Shown here: positions 46,059-55,941 of the stretch, piece after piece
Position numbering within the stretch: the stretch's first letter is position 1
Layout of the letters: each line of letters starts with the position of its first letter
Assembly: GCF_008017805.1 (NCBI RefSeq)
Contig: NZ_VRTT01000041.1
Span: 1 to 64,000 of the forward strand
Source of the DNA: Paenibacillus sp. N3.4
GTDB lineage: Bacteria; Bacillota; Bacilli; Paenibacillales; NBRC-103111
Direction of reading: 5' to 3'
DNA length: 64,000 nt
The notes under the pieces: generated by a model
Told to the model about the DNA's origin: nothing
Databases searched by the model: none
What the model saw: the letters and a program-made list of their open reading frames with translations, nothing else
Position numbers and translations under genes: made by a program

Positions 46059-46088
46059 GCTGAATCCTCCGTTATCGAAATGTTCTAC

Positions 46089-47051
46089 TTATAGAGTGGG
46101 AACCGCAATCGCTGTAGTCTGGCCGGTTTCACTAGCTAGCTTCGCATAATGGACTAGCGATTGTGTCTTCAAATAGTCTCTTCCGCTAGTTTCCGCTTCT
46201 CGCCCCTCCTGAAGTGATGTTAAAAACTCACTAAGTGTATCCGTCTCATCTACACCGCTAAAGTCATCAATCAGAAGGACCTCTCCATCCCGTATAATGC
46301 GGATTTCTTTGTCTGTTAATTCCATAGCTCCATCGGTGCCTTCGATCCGCCAATTGCCGCTCCACGGCGTTTCTCTCCCTCTAGAGGCGATCGATGCTGT
46401 ATATCCCGCCGTGATGCCATCGTCCATTTCGATCAAGGCATAGGCGTTGATGATGGTCCCTTCTTCTTTCCAGCCACCGATTGGATTGTACAGCTTGGCT
46501 TGCACATATTTCCCTTCTCTACCGCTTAAATAACGAAGCAGATCAAAGTGATGAACACCAATGTCGTCCAAAACACTAACGGTATATTTTCTCTGTGCAT
46601 TATGATACCGGTAGAACTGCACATCGATGGTAGACAAGCTCCCGATAACGCCTTCTTCGAGAAGCTGCTTCATTTTTCGAATGAAAGGCCATCTTCGGTA
46701 ATTCTCTGCAATCATAAACGGTATATTTTCCCTTGATGCCCGGGTTACAACTTCAATCGATTCATGATAATCAAAGGAAATTGGTTTTTCGCATAATACA
46801 GGAAGCTTTCTGTCAAATGCCGCATGATTTACCCGAGTATGAATCATCGGCGACGTTACGTTTACTACAAAATCCGCTTGTTCCTGATCCAAAGCTTCTT
46901 CCAAAGATGTATAGAAAGGGAACGGGTCGTCTTCCATCTTCGTTTTCATGGCGATATCAACCTCAACGACCGCTGCCAATAGGCCTCTTTCTCTCAGCCT
47001 TTTATACCAGCTAAATCCTGCAGCGCCCAAACCAACCAAGATAGCTTTCAT
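46089..47051 (-). CDS. Gfo/Idh/MocA family sugar oxidoreductase
   Basis: 320 residues. An N-terminal Rossmann fold (MKAILVGLGAAGFSWYKRLR) binds NAD(P). The family segment VLCEKPISFDYHES and the middle HDDIGVHHFDLLRYL-like region (VSVLDDIGVHHFDLLRYLSG) are typical. Members oxidise sugars or inositols, or epimerise. It sits between the GH31 and GH43-like genes with 15-30 base gaps, so it probably processes a released sugar. AGGAGG precedes the ATG. Confidence 0.88.
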   Translation of the reverse strand: MKAILVGLGAAGFSWYKRLRERGLLAAVVEVDIAMKTKMEDDPFPFYTSLEEALDQEQADFVVNVTSPMIHTRVNHAAFDRKLPVLCEKPISFDYHESIEVVTRASRENIPFMIAENYRRWPFIRKMKQLLEEGVIGSLSTIDVQFYRYHNAQRKYTVSVLDDIGVHHFDLLRYLSGREGKYVQAKLYNPIGGWKEEGTIINAYALIEMDDGITAGYTASIASRGRETPWSGNWRIEGTDGAMELTDKEIRIIRDGEVLLIDDFSGVDETDTLSEFLTSLQEGREAETSGRDYLKTQSLVHYAKLASETGQTTAIAVPTL

Positions 47052-47065
47052 TTTCTATGTACCTC

Positions 47066-48097
47066 CTATGATTTTAATGGAATAACCATATTCCAAGTAT
47101 TCGAAGCGTTGCGGAAACCCCCAAGACCGTCGGCAACCGCAGCAAACAGGTGGGTCGGTTCACCATCTTGAAACAGCAGAAAAGGTCGTTCGAGATTACC
47201 CATCGTCTGCTCAGTTCCATCATCCCAAAGAACGGTCCGTGAATAGGCTTTCGGCGTATCAGACAATCGCCAATTCCTCCCATCTGGCGAATAAGCGTGT
47301 ATCCCTCCGTGCTTCTCTCCGCAAAGTGTGCCTTCCATATCCTTTGCAATCAATTCATAGCCTTTCGACGTGTTCCATATGAAAGGGTCTTCAATATGAA
47401 AACGATCCGGGGGAAAGATCGGTTCCTCCGTCAATACACGATAAGGACCTCGGTATTCGTCCGCTGCGGCTACCCCAATCGTCATTTTCCCGTGTTGTAT
47501 GCCCTCATATTTACGGGATTTGTATACTAATAATACCGAACCATCCTTATGCAGACACGGAGCTGGATTAGAAGTCAAATAACTGTCATACCTGCCGGGA
47601 CGTACAGGGAGGATCGGCAAATTATTTCTCTCCCAAGGTCCAAAAATGCTGCTCGCTACAGCGAGTCCCACTCTTTTATTCGAACGTGCTACGATACATC
47701 GCGGGTCTTCCAAGCCAAATCCGTCTCCGGGTACAGGTTCGGGAAGCGGGTGCGTTGACCCCATATAGTATAAAAGATAAGTATCACGGTGCTTGGTGAT
47801 ATGGGGATTATGCGTACTTCGGCCATCCCAATATTCCGCTCCTCTAGCCGGGAGAACGACCTCTTGAAACATATACGGACCTTCCGGAGTATCGGATACT
47901 GCTCTCACGATTTCCGACGCCACCAGCCAACCCGGATGCATGGGCAGCGACTTGGGCCATCGGGAAGCAAACATATGATAGCGCCCATCTTCCCCTAGAA
48001 TGACCGAACCGCACCATACCCAATAGCCCTCCATCCGAAACCCGCCGTTGCGTGGAGCGGGGAGCATACGTTCCGCTATACTTTTATTCAAGATCAT
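47066..48097 (-). CDS. GH43-like five-bladed propeller glycosidase
   Basis: About 343 residues of the GH43/GH32-type propeller fold, with repeated strand patterns such as SVILGEDGRYHMFASRW, DGRSTHNPHITKHRDTYLLY, KDGSVLLVYKSRKY and FHIEDPFIWNTSKGYELIAK. I cannot name the exact family (GH43, GH117 or a related group). GGAGGG lies immediately before ATGATGATCTTG, so the start is the second ATG (48097) or the TTG at 48091. It follows the second receptor gene across a terminator, and the Gfo/Idh/MocA gene follows 14 bases later. Confidence 0.75.
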   Translation of the reverse strand: MILNKSIAERMLPAPRNGGFRMEGYWVWCGSVILGEDGRYHMFASRWPKSLPMHPGWLVASEIVRAVSDTPEGPYMFQEVVLPARGAEYWDGRSTHNPHITKHRDTYLLYYMGSTHPLPEPVPGDGFGLEDPRCIVARSNKRVGLAVASSIFGPWERNNLPILPVRPGRYDSYLTSNPAPCLHKDGSVLLVYKSRKYEGIQHGKMTIGVAAADEYRGPYRVLTEEPIFPPDRFHIEDPFIWNTSKGYELIAKDMEGTLCGEKHGGIHAYSPDGRNWRLSDTPKAYSRTVLWDDGTEQTMGNLERPFLLFQDGEPTHLFAAVADGLGGFRNASNTWNMVIPLKS

Positions 48098-48194
48098 CAT
48101 CCCTCCATTGCTTAGTTCCATCATTATAGGAATTATACGAGCAATCCGAAAGGATAAAACTTAAGGTCTCCCTGTATTTTTTTACGATGGAAAT

Positions 48195-48232
48195 AAAATG
48201 GGAATCCTCACTAAGAGTGAGAATTCCCATTC
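48195..48232 (-). terminator. Terminator after second receptor gene
   Basis: Minus strand: AATGGGAATTCTCACT, loop CTT, AGTGAGGATTCCCATT, then TTATTT. It is a long stem with one mismatch, immediately after the stop. Confidence 0.85.
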
Positions 48233-48234
48233 GC

Positions 48235-49809
48235 TTATTTAATATCGATAAAGACCGCGCCGTCCTTCTTGTTCCAGCGATCAGTCGCTTCCTTAATAAT
48301 TTCATTGCCACCCTTAGCCTTATACTCTTCAATTACTTTCGGCCAATCGGAGATCGGTTCTTTGCCATAAACCATTTTAATCATGTGATCAATGATGAGC
48401 TTCGGCCCTACGTCTGGCGAAGGAAAAGCAAGATCAGGATACTTGGTTAAAGCGTTTAAGTCCGGGTAAAAACCGATTCCAGACAAACCTTCCTTCGTTA
48501 ATACCTCATCGAATGCCTTTAATGTTGCTTTCCCGTCGTCGTTCAGTGCCAGTCTTTGTTTATTATAGGTGGAGTCATGTACCGCCCATAACGTTCCGCT
48601 TCGGAACCCTTCTTCCTCTGTGTCTTCCTTGGTTACCGGGAATTTATAATTGATTTTACCGCTGCTGTCTTTGGTATAGGTATCGCCTTCGAGCCCGAAT
48701 GAGAAGAAGGTATCCGCCTCTGCCGAGGTCATCCAATCGAACATTTTGATGATGCCTGCAGCCGCATCAGGCTTTACATTCTTGTTAACAAAGAAAGTTC
48801 GAATGACCGGTGAATAATAGAAATATCCGCTTTTTCCATCAGGTCCTTTAGGTGAGGGAATGATATCAACCTTCGAGCCTGGAACTGCCTGCGTAATATT
48901 AGTGCGGTACCCTGGCAATCCGGAAGCGTTTTGGGACCAGATTCCCGCTTTTCCGGCATTGACGCTTTTGGTGAAGTCCGTTGAGGTAATCGTCGCAAAT
49001 TCCTTCGCGATCAAACCTTCGTCGAACATTGTTTTATACGTGGTCAAAGCTTTTTGCATGTTCTCTACGTCAAAAAATTTCGGAACGACCTGACCATTCA
49101 CCAGCTTGAACTGATCTTTATAAGGCAGGACATCATAAGCTCCCAGAATAACGTCGGCATACTTGAAGGTCTCCCTCATTTGATACGGCTGCTCGACACC
49201 CATTTTTTTGAAAGCTCTCAGCACATTCAGGAATTCGTCAACGGTCTTCGGTGGCTGTAATCCGGTCTTTTCCAGCAGATCCGTACGGATATAGGTGGAA
49301 CGTCGGGAAGGATTGCTCAAATATTCCGGAATGCCGTAAATCTTACCGTTGTATGAAAGCGTGTCCCACGCCGCTTTTGGTACCTGTTTCAACAGATTTG
49401 GCGCATACTGTTTGAGCAGATCGTCAAGAGGCATAAACACACCGTTTTCCACCGAGCCGGACATCGATTTACTACCAATCCCTCCGATGCTGCCGACAAC
49501 ATCCGGAATATCATTACCTGCGAACATGAGACCGTATTTTGAATCTTCTACTACCTTCATGTCCAAGATCGTGTTGGTTAACTCCCCAAGCTTCAGTACC
49601 CACTTGTCTTTGTTCAGATCCGGGATACGCGTATGATACCCCGTACTAACTGTCGTTGGATAAACAATAGAGAACTTAACCGGTTCTTTCTTAACGTTTG
49701 CCGAAGGCTGTGTTGAAGGCTGATTCGTTGCCTTTTCACCAGATGAACAACCTGCTACGGCAGCTGCTGTCAGGATAACAGCCAGACTGAGACTGATCGT
49801 CTTTTTCAT
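48235..49809 (-). CDS. LplA-type sugar-binding lipoprotein, copy 2
   Basis: 524 residues with a lipoprotein signal (SLAVILTAAAVAGCSS, Cys at about 21). The body is that of the large YtcQ/LplA receptors common in Paenibacillus (GIPEYLSNPSRRSTYIRTDL, KMVYGKEPISDWPKVIEEYK). It is a clear paralogue of the adjacent gene at 50005-51576, sharing long blocks such as SGSVE, PLDDLL and GLSGIGF.PDL. It has its own terminator on each side, so it is probably transcribed at a lower or separate level. Binding of an oligosaccharide for the shared permeases is inferred. Confidence 0.9.
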   Translation of the reverse strand: MKKTISLSLAVILTAAAVAGCSSGEKATNQPSTQPSANVKKEPVKFSIVYPTTVSTGYHTRIPDLNKDKWVLKLGELTNTILDMKVVEDSKYGLMFAGNDIPDVVGSIGGIGSKSMSGSVENGVFMPLDDLLKQYAPNLLKQVPKAAWDTLSYNGKIYGIPEYLSNPSRRSTYIRTDLLEKTGLQPPKTVDEFLNVLRAFKKMGVEQPYQMRETFKYADVILGAYDVLPYKDQFKLVNGQVVPKFFDVENMQKALTTYKTMFDEGLIAKEFATITSTDFTKSVNAGKAGIWSQNASGLPGYRTNITQAVPGSKVDIIPSPKGPDGKSGYFYYSPVIRTFFVNKNVKPDAAAGIIKMFDWMTSAEADTFFSFGLEGDTYTKDSSGKINYKFPVTKEDTEEEGFRSGTLWAVHDSTYNKQRLALNDDGKATLKAFDEVLTKEGLSGIGFYPDLNALTKYPDLAFPSPDVGPKLIIDHMIKMVYGKEPISDWPKVIEEYKAKGGNEIIKEATDRWNKKDGAVFIDIK

Positions 49810-49940
49810 TTACTATCCTTCTCCCCTCAATTGTAAACGATTTCATATACATGTTAAGCATAATCAAAAATGAACTGCAATTGTATGTGTTAAATCAAGG
49901 TCAACATGTGTTTTTTACATATCTTCTTTAGAATAATAAT

Positions 49941-49986
49941 GAGAGCTGACCCGATAAACGGAATATCCGTTCACGGGACAGCTCTC
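49941..49986 (-). terminator. Terminator between the two receptor genes
   Basis: Minus strand: GAGAGCTGTCCCG pairs with CGGGTCAGCTCTC around an inner ACGGA/TCCGT stem, followed by ATTATTATTC. It is a strong hairpin with a modest T-tract; partial read-through to copy 2 is plausible. Confidence 0.75.
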
Positions 49987-50004
49987 TAATGTGACTAGCC
50001 TCTT

Positions 50005-51576
50005 TTATTTCTTACCAAGGAACAGAACACCCTTGTTACTATTGTAACGTTCTGTAGCTTCCTTGATCATCTCATTACCGCCTTTGGACTTCCATTCCTC
50101 AATGACCTTCGGCCAATCGGAAATTGGTTCTTTACCGTAAATTATCTTAATCATATGATCCATGATAATCTTCGGTGCAGCGTCCGACATTGGGAAGGAG
50201 GCATCAGGGAACTTGGCGGAAGCTTCCAGGTCTGGAGCAAATCCGATTCCTGAGAGACCTTCTTTAGACAGAATGTTGTCAAATGCATTCAGAATATAAG
50301 GACCGTTCGGGTCAGTCTGCATTTTCAGACGGTTAACGGTACTTTCATGTGAGGAATGCAATGTACCGCGATGATCTTGTTCTTCTTGCTCTTCTTTATT
50401 GGTTGGTTCTTTGTATTTGACTTTTCCGTTTTCCATCGTATACGTATCGCCTTCGATACCATAAGTGAAGAACATTTCCGCTTCTGGTGTCGTCATCCAA
50501 TCGAAATACTTGACGATTTCGGCTGCAGTTTCAGGTTTCACGTTCTTATTGATATAGTGAGCGCTTGTTACTGGCAAATACATCAGGTAACCGGATTTGC
50601 CATCTGGACCTTTAGGAGAAGAGATGACATCGACTTTCCCATCCTTAACAGCGTTTGGAATATTTGTCCTGAAATCGTTAAGGCTGACCAAGTTGGAGGA
50701 CCACATTCCAGCTTCACCGGCACGAATATTTTTCAACCATTCAGTCGAAGTGATCGTTGCGAACTCTTTTGACATTAACCCTTCATCATACATGGTTTTC
50801 AAAACGTTTAACGCTTTCATCATGCCGTCAGCATTGGTGAACTTCGGAACGACTTGTCCATTCACTAAGGTGAACTGCTCTTTATAAGGAAGTACATCGT
50901 ACGCACCGAGAACCGTATCGGCATATTTCAGGTTTTCACGACCAGCATACGGATATTTAACGCCTATTTCCTTGAACTTTCTGAGCACATTCAGGAATTC
51001 ATCAATCGTTTTCGGCGGCTGCATACCTGCTTTCTCGAGCAAATCGGTACGGATAAACGTAGCGCGTCTGGACGGATTGCTCAGCCAGTTTGGAATACCA
51101 TAAATTTTCCCGTTATAGGAAACGGCGTCCCATGCTTCCTTCGGCACCTGCTTCATCAGGTTAGGCGCATTCTTCTTCAGCAGATCGTCAAGCGGTAAAA
51201 ACATGCCTGCTTCTACGGAACCGGACATCGCACTATCTGTTGCTGTGCCCAAGTTGCCCACAACATCAGGAATATCGTTGCTCGCGAACATTACACCCAT
51301 CTTGCTTCTTTCAATTACTTTAAGTGTAAGATCCGTATTCGTCAGTTCCCGTAACTTCTTAATCCACTTATCATTGTTGATGTCTACGCGGGTGTGGTAT
51401 CCGGTATTCGCAGTCGTCTGATAGGAGATCGTAAACTTGGTCGGCGGCCTTTTTGCATTAGATGAAGCTGTTGGGGTTGCGTCTTTGCTCGGCGCTGGTT
51501 CTTTGTTGCTTGAACAACCGACAATGGTAACGACGGATAGTACTGCGACAAGAGCGACAGTAGTTGCTTTTTTCAA
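50005..51576 (-). CDS. LplA-type sugar-binding lipoprotein, copy 1
   Basis: 523 residues. The lipoprotein signal is VALVAVLSVVTIVGCSS with Cys at about 21. Family blocks include GIPNWLSNPSRRATFIRTDL and KIIYGKEPISDWPKVIEEWK. The start is TTG with AAGGGG upstream. It is the third gene of permease-permease-receptor, the standard LplB-LplC-LplA-like importer. No ATPase gene is present nearby, as usual for this type, which shares an MsmX-like ATPase encoded elsewhere (known for Bacillus). Confidence 0.92.
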   Translation of the reverse strand: MKKATTVALVAVLSVVTIVGCSSNKEPAPSKDATPTASSNAKRPPTKFTISYQTTANTGYHTRVDINNDKWIKKLRELTNTDLTLKVIERSKMGVMFASNDIPDVVGNLGTATDSAMSGSVEAGMFLPLDDLLKKNAPNLMKQVPKEAWDAVSYNGKIYGIPNWLSNPSRRATFIRTDLLEKAGMQPPKTIDEFLNVLRKFKEIGVKYPYAGRENLKYADTVLGAYDVLPYKEQFTLVNGQVVPKFTNADGMMKALNVLKTMYDEGLMSKEFATITSTEWLKNIRAGEAGMWSSNLVSLNDFRTNIPNAVKDGKVDVISSPKGPDGKSGYLMYLPVTSAHYINKNVKPETAAEIVKYFDWMTTPEAEMFFTYGIEGDTYTMENGKVKYKEPTNKEEQEEQDHRGTLHSSHESTVNRLKMQTDPNGPYILNAFDNILSKEGLSGIGFAPDLEASAKFPDASFPMSDAAPKIIMDHMIKIIYGKEPISDWPKVIEEWKSKGGNEMIKEATERYNSNKGVLFLGKK

Positions 51577-51701
51577 TGGGACCCCTTCTTTTTTGAATAT
51601 TATGGACGAATATTTTCTATTTTCATATTATACAAGATATACATTTGCGTATTGATAATTTTACACTCGTATTGTCTTTTTTTTGAGACCATGTAAGAAT
51701 C

Positions 51702-52571
51702 TTAGGATTTCACAGAGCCTACCATAAGCCCTTGGATAAAATGCTTTTGCAGGAACGGGTAGACCAGCAGGATCGGCAGCGTAGCTACGACAATTACTGC
51801 CATCTTGATTCCTTCGGTTGACAAGAATTGAAGCAATTCGGAGGTTACATCCGATTGGCCAAACTGATCTTGGAATACGATTTCCCTTAACCGTACCTGG
51901 ATTGGATACCATTTCGCTTTATCGATATAAAATACAGCCTCTGCATAACGGTTCCAATGGGCAACCGCATAAATGATACCCATGGTGGCCATAGCCGGTT
52001 TGGAAAGCGGAAGTACAATCTTCCACAAAATTCGGAACTCTCCGCAACCGTCGATTTTTGCCGCATCGATCAATTCAACCGACAAATTCATGAAGAATGA
52101 TCTCATGACGAATAAATTAAAGGCACTAATAGCCAACGGAATCATTAAAGCCCACAAGGTATTCAGAAGTCCCAATTGCTTTACCAGCAAATAATTCGGA
52201 ATAAGCGGCGCACTTAAAACGAGTGTAACCAGTACCATGATCAGAACCGCTTTTCGGAATAAATATTCTGGCCTCGATAAAGGGTATGCCATCGTGGTGG
52301 TCATAAATAGATTGATCAATGTCCCGAATACCGTGATGATGACGCTGTTCCGAAAGCCGGTCCATATGGTCGGATCGCGTAGAATAATCTTATAGCTCCC
52401 TAAAGTAAAGCCAACCGGCCAGAAGGATACTTGACCCGAATTAATGGCCACGTTATTGCTTAAGGATTGCGCTAAAATGTGGACAAGCGGAAGCACCATG
52501 GTCAATCCGAGAACACCCAAAAAGATGATATTAAATATGTTGAATATTTTATGACCTCTAGTCATAATCAT
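51702..52571 (-). CDS. LplC/YtcP-type ABC permease
   Basis: 289 residues with six hydrophobic segments, beginning with IFNIIFLGVLGLTMVLPLVH. The EAA loop is ELIDAAKIDGCGEFRILWKIVLPLSKPA. It pairs with the upstream permease gene (29-base gap). GAGGTGAATC precedes the ATG. Confidence 0.92.
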   Translation of the reverse strand: MIMTRGHKIFNIFNIIFLGVLGLTMVLPLVHILAQSLSNNVAINSGQVSFWPVGFTLGSYKIILRDPTIWTGFRNSVIITVFGTLINLFMTTTMAYPLSRPEYLFRKAVLIMVLVTLVLSAPLIPNYLLVKQLGLLNTLWALMIPLAISAFNLFVMRSFFMNLSVELIDAAKIDGCGEFRILWKIVLPLSKPAMATMGIIYAVAHWNRYAEAVFYIDKAKWYPIQVRLREIVFQDQFGQSDVTSELLQFLSTEGIKMAVIVVATLPILLVYPFLQKHFIQGLMVGSVKS

Positions 52572-52600
52572 AGCGATTCACCTCCTATTCTCCTCCCGTA

Positions 52601-53557
52601 TTAATACAAACCTTCTCCGGTCATTTTTTTACTGAATGTATTACTGATCACAATTAACACAAATCCGACAATCGACTTGAACAACCCAATAGCGGTCGTG
52701 TAGCTGTACTGGCGATCAACTAGACCTGCCCGATAAACGTACGTATCGATAATCTCCCCATTTACATTGTTAAGCGGGTTAAGAAATACAAATACACGCT
52801 CGAAGCCAAAGTCAAGAAAGTGACCGATATGAAGCAGGAACAAAATGACTATGGTCGGCATGATACTAGGAATCGTGATTGAAAACACCTGACGAAAGCG
52901 GCTCGCTCCATCGATTTGGGCAGATTCATAAAGATCCGGGTTAATGCCTGCAATAGCTGCAAGATAAATGATCGTCCCCCAACCGCTTTCCTTCCAGACA
53001 CCAGATCCGATCAGAATGGTTCGTATATAGGAATTTTCCCCAAGGAAATAAATAGGTTCGACCCCAAAAAAGGACAATAAATGATTGACAATACCGGTGG
53101 AAGGCGACAGTACACCCACAACTATCCCTCCAACGATAATCCATGACAAGAAATGCGGTATATAGACAACCGTTTGAACAATTCGCTTGAACATCATGAT
53201 TCGCAGTTCGTTCAAGAGAAGCGCCAAAATAATCGGAACAGGGAAGGCAAAAAACATATCGTAAACACCGATAATAATCGTGTTTTTCAGAATAATTAGA
53301 AAATCTGCATATTCGAACATACGTTTGAAATTATCCAATCCAACCCAGGTACTTCCTTTTATTCCTTTAAAAATACTGTAGTTTTGAAAAGCGATAACGG
53401 AACCTAATAAGGGGACATACTTGAAAAGCAGAAAATAAATAATCCCCGGTAAGGTTATCACGTAAAGCGGCCAATGCTTTCTCATGAAAGCCCACTTTTG
53501 ACCACGTGTTGAGAATTGGTACACCAATCGATCGGATGGCTGAATTTTACTGGCCAT
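52601..53557 (-). CDS. LplB/YteP-type ABC permease
   Basis: 318 residues with six membrane segments, starting at WPLYVITLPGIIYFLLFKYV. The EAA loop is NPDLYESAQIDGASRFRQVF. It is the first gene of the importer operon and shares the family's typical C-terminus (SNTFSKKMTGEGLY). The 130 bases upstream, up to the uronate isomerase-like gene, probably hold its promoter. Confidence 0.92.
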   Translation of the reverse strand: MASKIQPSDRLVYQFSTRGQKWAFMRKHWPLYVITLPGIIYFLLFKYVPLLGSVIAFQNYSIFKGIKGSTWVGLDNFKRMFEYADFLIILKNTIIIGVYDMFFAFPVPIILALLLNELRIMMFKRIVQTVVYIPHFLSWIIVGGIVVGVLSPSTGIVNHLLSFFGVEPIYFLGENSYIRTILIGSGVWKESGWGTIIYLAAIAGINPDLYESAQIDGASRFRQVFSITIPSIMPTIVILFLLHIGHFLDFGFERVFVFLNPLNNVNGEIIDTYVYRAGLVDRQYSYTTAIGLFKSIVGFVLIVISNTFSKKMTGEGLY

Positions 53558-53687
53558 GTTCTCCTCCCCTTTTTTGCAAGCTGCTTCATTTCTTCTTTAT
53601 CTTACAAGGATCCTCGGGCCGTATATATGGTGTAACTTAAAAGCATGTTGTGTTTTTTTATGATTCCAAGTAACCGAGGCAAAGCGA

Positions 53688-54880
53688 CTATATGCCATAA
53701 CGCTTCGCTGCACTTCGAAACAGCCAATCTTCCGCTACCTGGAAGGCAGTTTCCTGATCAATCCAACCTGCCTCGGTTTGATTCCATAGGAATTCACTTA
53801 GGATCCGTTTGATGAGCAAAATTTTCCCATAGCTCCATTCCATACAGCGGGCATCGGACACGATTAGAGAGCTTTTTATGGCCGGAAGCGCTTCCAGTCG
53901 ATACTGCATGCTATCCCTGTAAGTACTCGCACGGAAGTTAAACCACCACAAGCCTCCCACATGAACATTCGGAAAGTTCCATGCTGCTTGCACGATATCC
54001 AGATTGTTAAGCTCAGAGGCCACCACCAGTTCGAAGGGACAGGAATAAGCTTCGAACAATGCGGTTAACTTCAGGATACGCGCCGTGTCATTAGCTGGAA
54101 AGGCCGTTCCGCACCAGGAACGTTCTACGCCCAGAAACAATTGAACCAGCATGCTCCTCTGTTCGGCGGCGGCACAGATTTCGTGCAGAAGCATCATTAA
54201 GATCTCATCTTTGGTGCTTCCTTGTCCAATGATTACTTTGCGGTTGGCTATGGTTTCATATCTCGGCAGTGTGGTCATGATTCCTGGACAGCCGTCATTC
54301 TTATACTTGTCTAACAATTGAATCATGGTCTCGCGTATTTGCTTGAACGTCTCAGCCGGATCGTACGATTGTTCGATTGTTCTGACCCAGCCGCCCAATT
54401 TCCCATCAATCCGCGGGATAAGAATGGCATTTTGTTGCATACCTTGAAACTCTGCGTGCTCTTCTATATTAACTACGAATCTGCGAACATACATGCGGTC
54501 CGCAACCTCCTGCGCCCATCCAGGGGTTTGAGCGGAACGTTTGACCGCGGCATCGGCCTCTCGTACGGAAGCTTCGTCGCGGATCTCTATGCCGTACAGA
54601 TTTTTAAAATCTGTGTCAGAACCCCGTTCATCAATGTGTTTTTTGTCCCATGGTAAGCTTCTAAAAAAGCACTGATTCTTTGATTTTCAGGGAGTTCCAT
54701 CGCATCCGCCGGATAACCGCCAGCCTGAAGCTCGCGAAACAGCCAAAAATAGTGTGCAATTTCCCAAAAATCGCTCGCACATAGCCGATCTCCTACCAGA
54801 TGAGTGTGCGTATCCAATACAGGCAGCTGCATGATGCGCGCCGTAAATTCTTCTTTACTGTTTTTCATATCCATGCTCAT
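53688..54880 (-). pseudogene. Glucuronate isomerase (UxaC)-like protein, one frameshift
   Basis: The 5' part has LPVLDTHTHLVGDRLCASDFW and IAHYFWLFRELQAGGYPADA, the metal-binding start of the UxaC branch of the amidohydrolase superfamily. The 3' part continues with NLYGIEIRDEASVREADAAV and ends at AAKRYGI. The frame breaks at VLTQILK; one base added to the T or A run at 54601-54609 gives ILKNLYGIEIRD. The restored protein of about 400 residues is shorter than classical UxaC (about 470), so it may be a variant. UxaC converts glucuronate and galacturonate to keto-sugars, fitting an LplD-like GH4 nearby. AGGAGGAG precedes the ATG. Confidence 0.78.
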
Positions 54881-54913
54881 CCCTTACTCCTCCTCTTGGA
54901 ACCTATGTATGCC

Positions 54914-55906
54914 CTAATCCCCGAGAATTTGATCAATGAGATCCAGTTCTTCTTGCGTGAAATTCGGTTGCTTTAATGCAGCGACATTATCTTCGATTTG
55001 ACTCAATTTGCTGGCCCCAATTAATGCAGAAGTAACATGCCCCTTGCGGAGAACCCATACCAAGGCCATTTGGGCAAGGCTTTGGCCTCGCTCTTGAGCC
55101 AACTCATTCAGAAGACGCGATTTGGCGATTTTCTCTTCCGTAATATCATCAGGATTCAAAAAAACACTGCCGCCGGCTGCACGAGAATCTGCAGGAATGT
55201 TAGTCAAATAGCGATTGGTCAGTAATCCCCTAGCCAGAGGGCTGTAAGCAATCGACCCGATTCCTTCCCTACTCAAGACGCTCTGAAGCCCTTTTTCCAA
55301 TCTTCTTTCAAACATTGAATAGTGAACTTGATGAAGAACGCATGGAGTGCCAAGACCTTTCAAAATCTCTGCCGCTTTCTCTGTCTGTTCGGCGTTATAG
55401 TTGGAAACACCTACGTATAATGCTTTTCCTTGCCTGACCGCTTGATCCAAGGCACCCATTGTTTCTTCCAAAGGTGTTTCGGCATCAAAACGATGCGAAT
55501 AAAAAATATCGACATATTCTAGATTCAAACGCTTCAAGCTCTGATCCAAGCTGGCCAGCATGCTTTTGCGGGAGCCCCTTTCCCCATATGGCCCGGGCCA
55601 CATCCGGTATCCAGCCTTCGATGAGATGATTATTTCATCGCGATAAGGGAGGAGATCCTTTTTCAGAATTTGCCCGAAGGTTTCTTCGGCTGAGCCCACC
55701 GGAGGCCCATAGTTGTTCGCAAGGTCAAAATGGGTAATACCCGCATCAAACGCATAACGTACTAAAGCTCTGCTGTTCTCAAATACGTCCACCCCGCCAA
55801 AATTGTGCCATAATCCGAAAGAGATCGGCGGAAGCTTAAGGCCGCTTTTCCCGCATTGATGATATGAAATCTGAGAATACCTTTCTTCGTTTGCCAAATA
55901 GCTCAT
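54914..55906 (-). CDS. Aldo-keto reductase (YghZ-like)
   Basis: 330 residues of the aldo-keto reductase barrel. The catalytic Asp-Tyr-Lys-His set is visible in FDLANNYG (Asp and Tyr), IISSKAGY (Lys) and DIFYSHRFD (His). The closest recalled group is the L-glyceraldehyde-3-phosphate reductase YghZ/KvbE type. It follows the GH36-like gene by 35 bases and precedes the uronate isomerase-like gene. AGGAGG precedes the ATG. It probably reduces or oxidises a sugar aldehyde from the locus. Confidence 0.9.
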   Translation of the reverse strand: MSYLANEERYSQISYHQCGKSGLKLPPISFGLWHNFGGVDVFENSRALVRYAFDAGITHFDLANNYGPPVGSAEETFGQILKKDLLPYRDEIIISSKAGYRMWPGPYGERGSRKSMLASLDQSLKRLNLEYVDIFYSHRFDAETPLEETMGALDQAVRQGKALYVGVSNYNAEQTEKAAEILKGLGTPCVLHQVHYSMFERRLEKGLQSVLSREGIGSIAYSPLARGLLTNRYLTNIPADSRAAGGSVFLNPDDITEEKIAKSRLLNELAQERGQSLAQMALVWVLRKGHVTSALIGASKLSQIEDNVAALKQPNFTQEELDLIDQILGD

Positions 55907-55941
55907 GAGATCAACCTCCTATTTTTTACTCGTCACTGAGT

